In this document: positions 6,426 to 6,480 of the stretch, one piece after another
Numbering within the stretch: position 1 is the stretch's first letter
Layout of the letters: each line of letters starts with the position of its first letter
Assembly (NCBI GenBank): GCA_964561705.1
Contig: CAZLQJ010000081.1
Coordinates: 1-6,480 of the forward strand
From: HGM12587 sp964561705
GTDB taxonomy: Bacteria; Bacillota; Clostridia; Lachnospirales; Lachnospiraceae
DNA length: 6,480 nt
Reading direction: 5' to 3'
Notes under the pieces: generated by a model
Databases searched by the model: none
Told to the model about the DNA's origin: nothing
Seen by the model: the letters and a program-made list of their open reading frames with translations, nothing else
Made by a program: the position numbers and the translations under genes

Positions 6426-6452
6426 TTTCGTAGATGGGTGTACTCTACGAAA
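6426..6452 (-). repeat. Right recombination site (inverted repeat R)
   Basis: This is a perfect 9-bp inverted repeat, TTTCGTAGA and TCTACGAAA, around a 9-bp spacer (TGGGTGTAC, 6435-6443). Read on the minus strand, its 25-bp core matches site L at 21 of 25 positions, including the whole outer arm and 7 of 9 spacer bases. Because it is near-palindromic, it could also be read as a weak hairpin, but it lacks a U tract. Sequence beyond 6452 is too short to identify a gene. Confidence 0.8.
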
Positions 6453-6480
6453 CTTCCTGACACGAAAAGGGAAATCTCTA

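Larger units (their letters stand above)
4941..6452. mobile_element. Probable invertible promoter segment with its own tyrosine recombinase
   Basis: The segment bounded by inverted sites L (4941-4965) and R (6426-6452) contains one complete recombinase gene reading right and one strong outward promoter reading left. About 1.46 kb lies between the inner site edges. Recombination between sites in inverse orientation inverts the DNA between them, which would turn the promoter away from the surface-protein operon. No outward promoter of similar quality is seen at the right end, so the left-hand operon would be silent in the flipped state. Inverted sites argue against simple excision of an integrative element, which needs direct repeats. 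The sites are imperfect in the central region, so activity between this exact pair is inferred. Confidence 0.72.

Noticed and set aside
4941..6452. Sites L and R as attL and attR of an integrated mobile element
   Set aside because: Attachment sites of an excisable element are direct repeats, while these are inverted; no excisionase, relaxase or cargo gene is present.
6426..6452. Terminator of the recombinase gene
   Set aside because: The palindrome has a 9-nt loop, no U tract on either strand, and matches site L at the opposite end of the segment, which a terminator would not explain.

Overview
The window looks like a low-GC Gram-positive genome, most likely a gut Clostridia or Lachnospiraceae-type bacterium. 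The grounds are AT-rich DNA, strong GGAGG ribosome binding sites, Gram-positive signal peptides, secreted proteins built from F5/8 type C (discoidin) and bacterial Ig-like modules, and a Tn916/lambda-type tyrosine recombinase. The genus cannot be read from the sequence.

Left part (1-4777): two mirror-image units converge on one bidirectional terminator at 1979-2003. The rightward unit is a large secreted discoidin/Ig-like protein (start just outside the window) followed by a 39-residue peptide gene. The leftward unit is a larger paralogue (800 residues) followed by two peptide genes of 40 and 42 residues. Both large proteins appear to begin MRKTWKK and share a C-terminal module of about 150 residues. 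The three peptides are one family: Y6, P9, E12, L13, D20, I22, M23 and S25 are in register without gaps, and the acidic, polar tails vary.

Right part (4778-6480): upstream of the 800-residue protein lies a probable invertible DNA segment. Two 25-bp sites (4941-4965 and 6427-6451) match at 21 of 25 positions in inverted orientation. They enclose a complete tyrosine recombinase gene (5183-6325, rightward) and a near-consensus promoter, TTGACA-17-TACAAT, pointing left through the left site toward the surface-protein gene. Repeated CCGTCA motifs near both ends, and one overlapping the promoter, resemble recombinase arm-binding sites.

Working model (inference): the recombinase flips the roughly 1.5-kb segment that carries its own gene and the outward promoter. 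In the orientation seen here the surface protein and its two peptides would be ON. In the opposite orientation the promoter would fire out of the right end, past 6452, and the surface operon would be OFF. The units would then be a phase-variable surface protein/peptide cassette beside a similar unit in opposite orientation. The precursor-like peptide family paired with discoidin proteins is the least explained part. No modification enzyme, transporter, RNA gene or CRISPR array is visible in the window.
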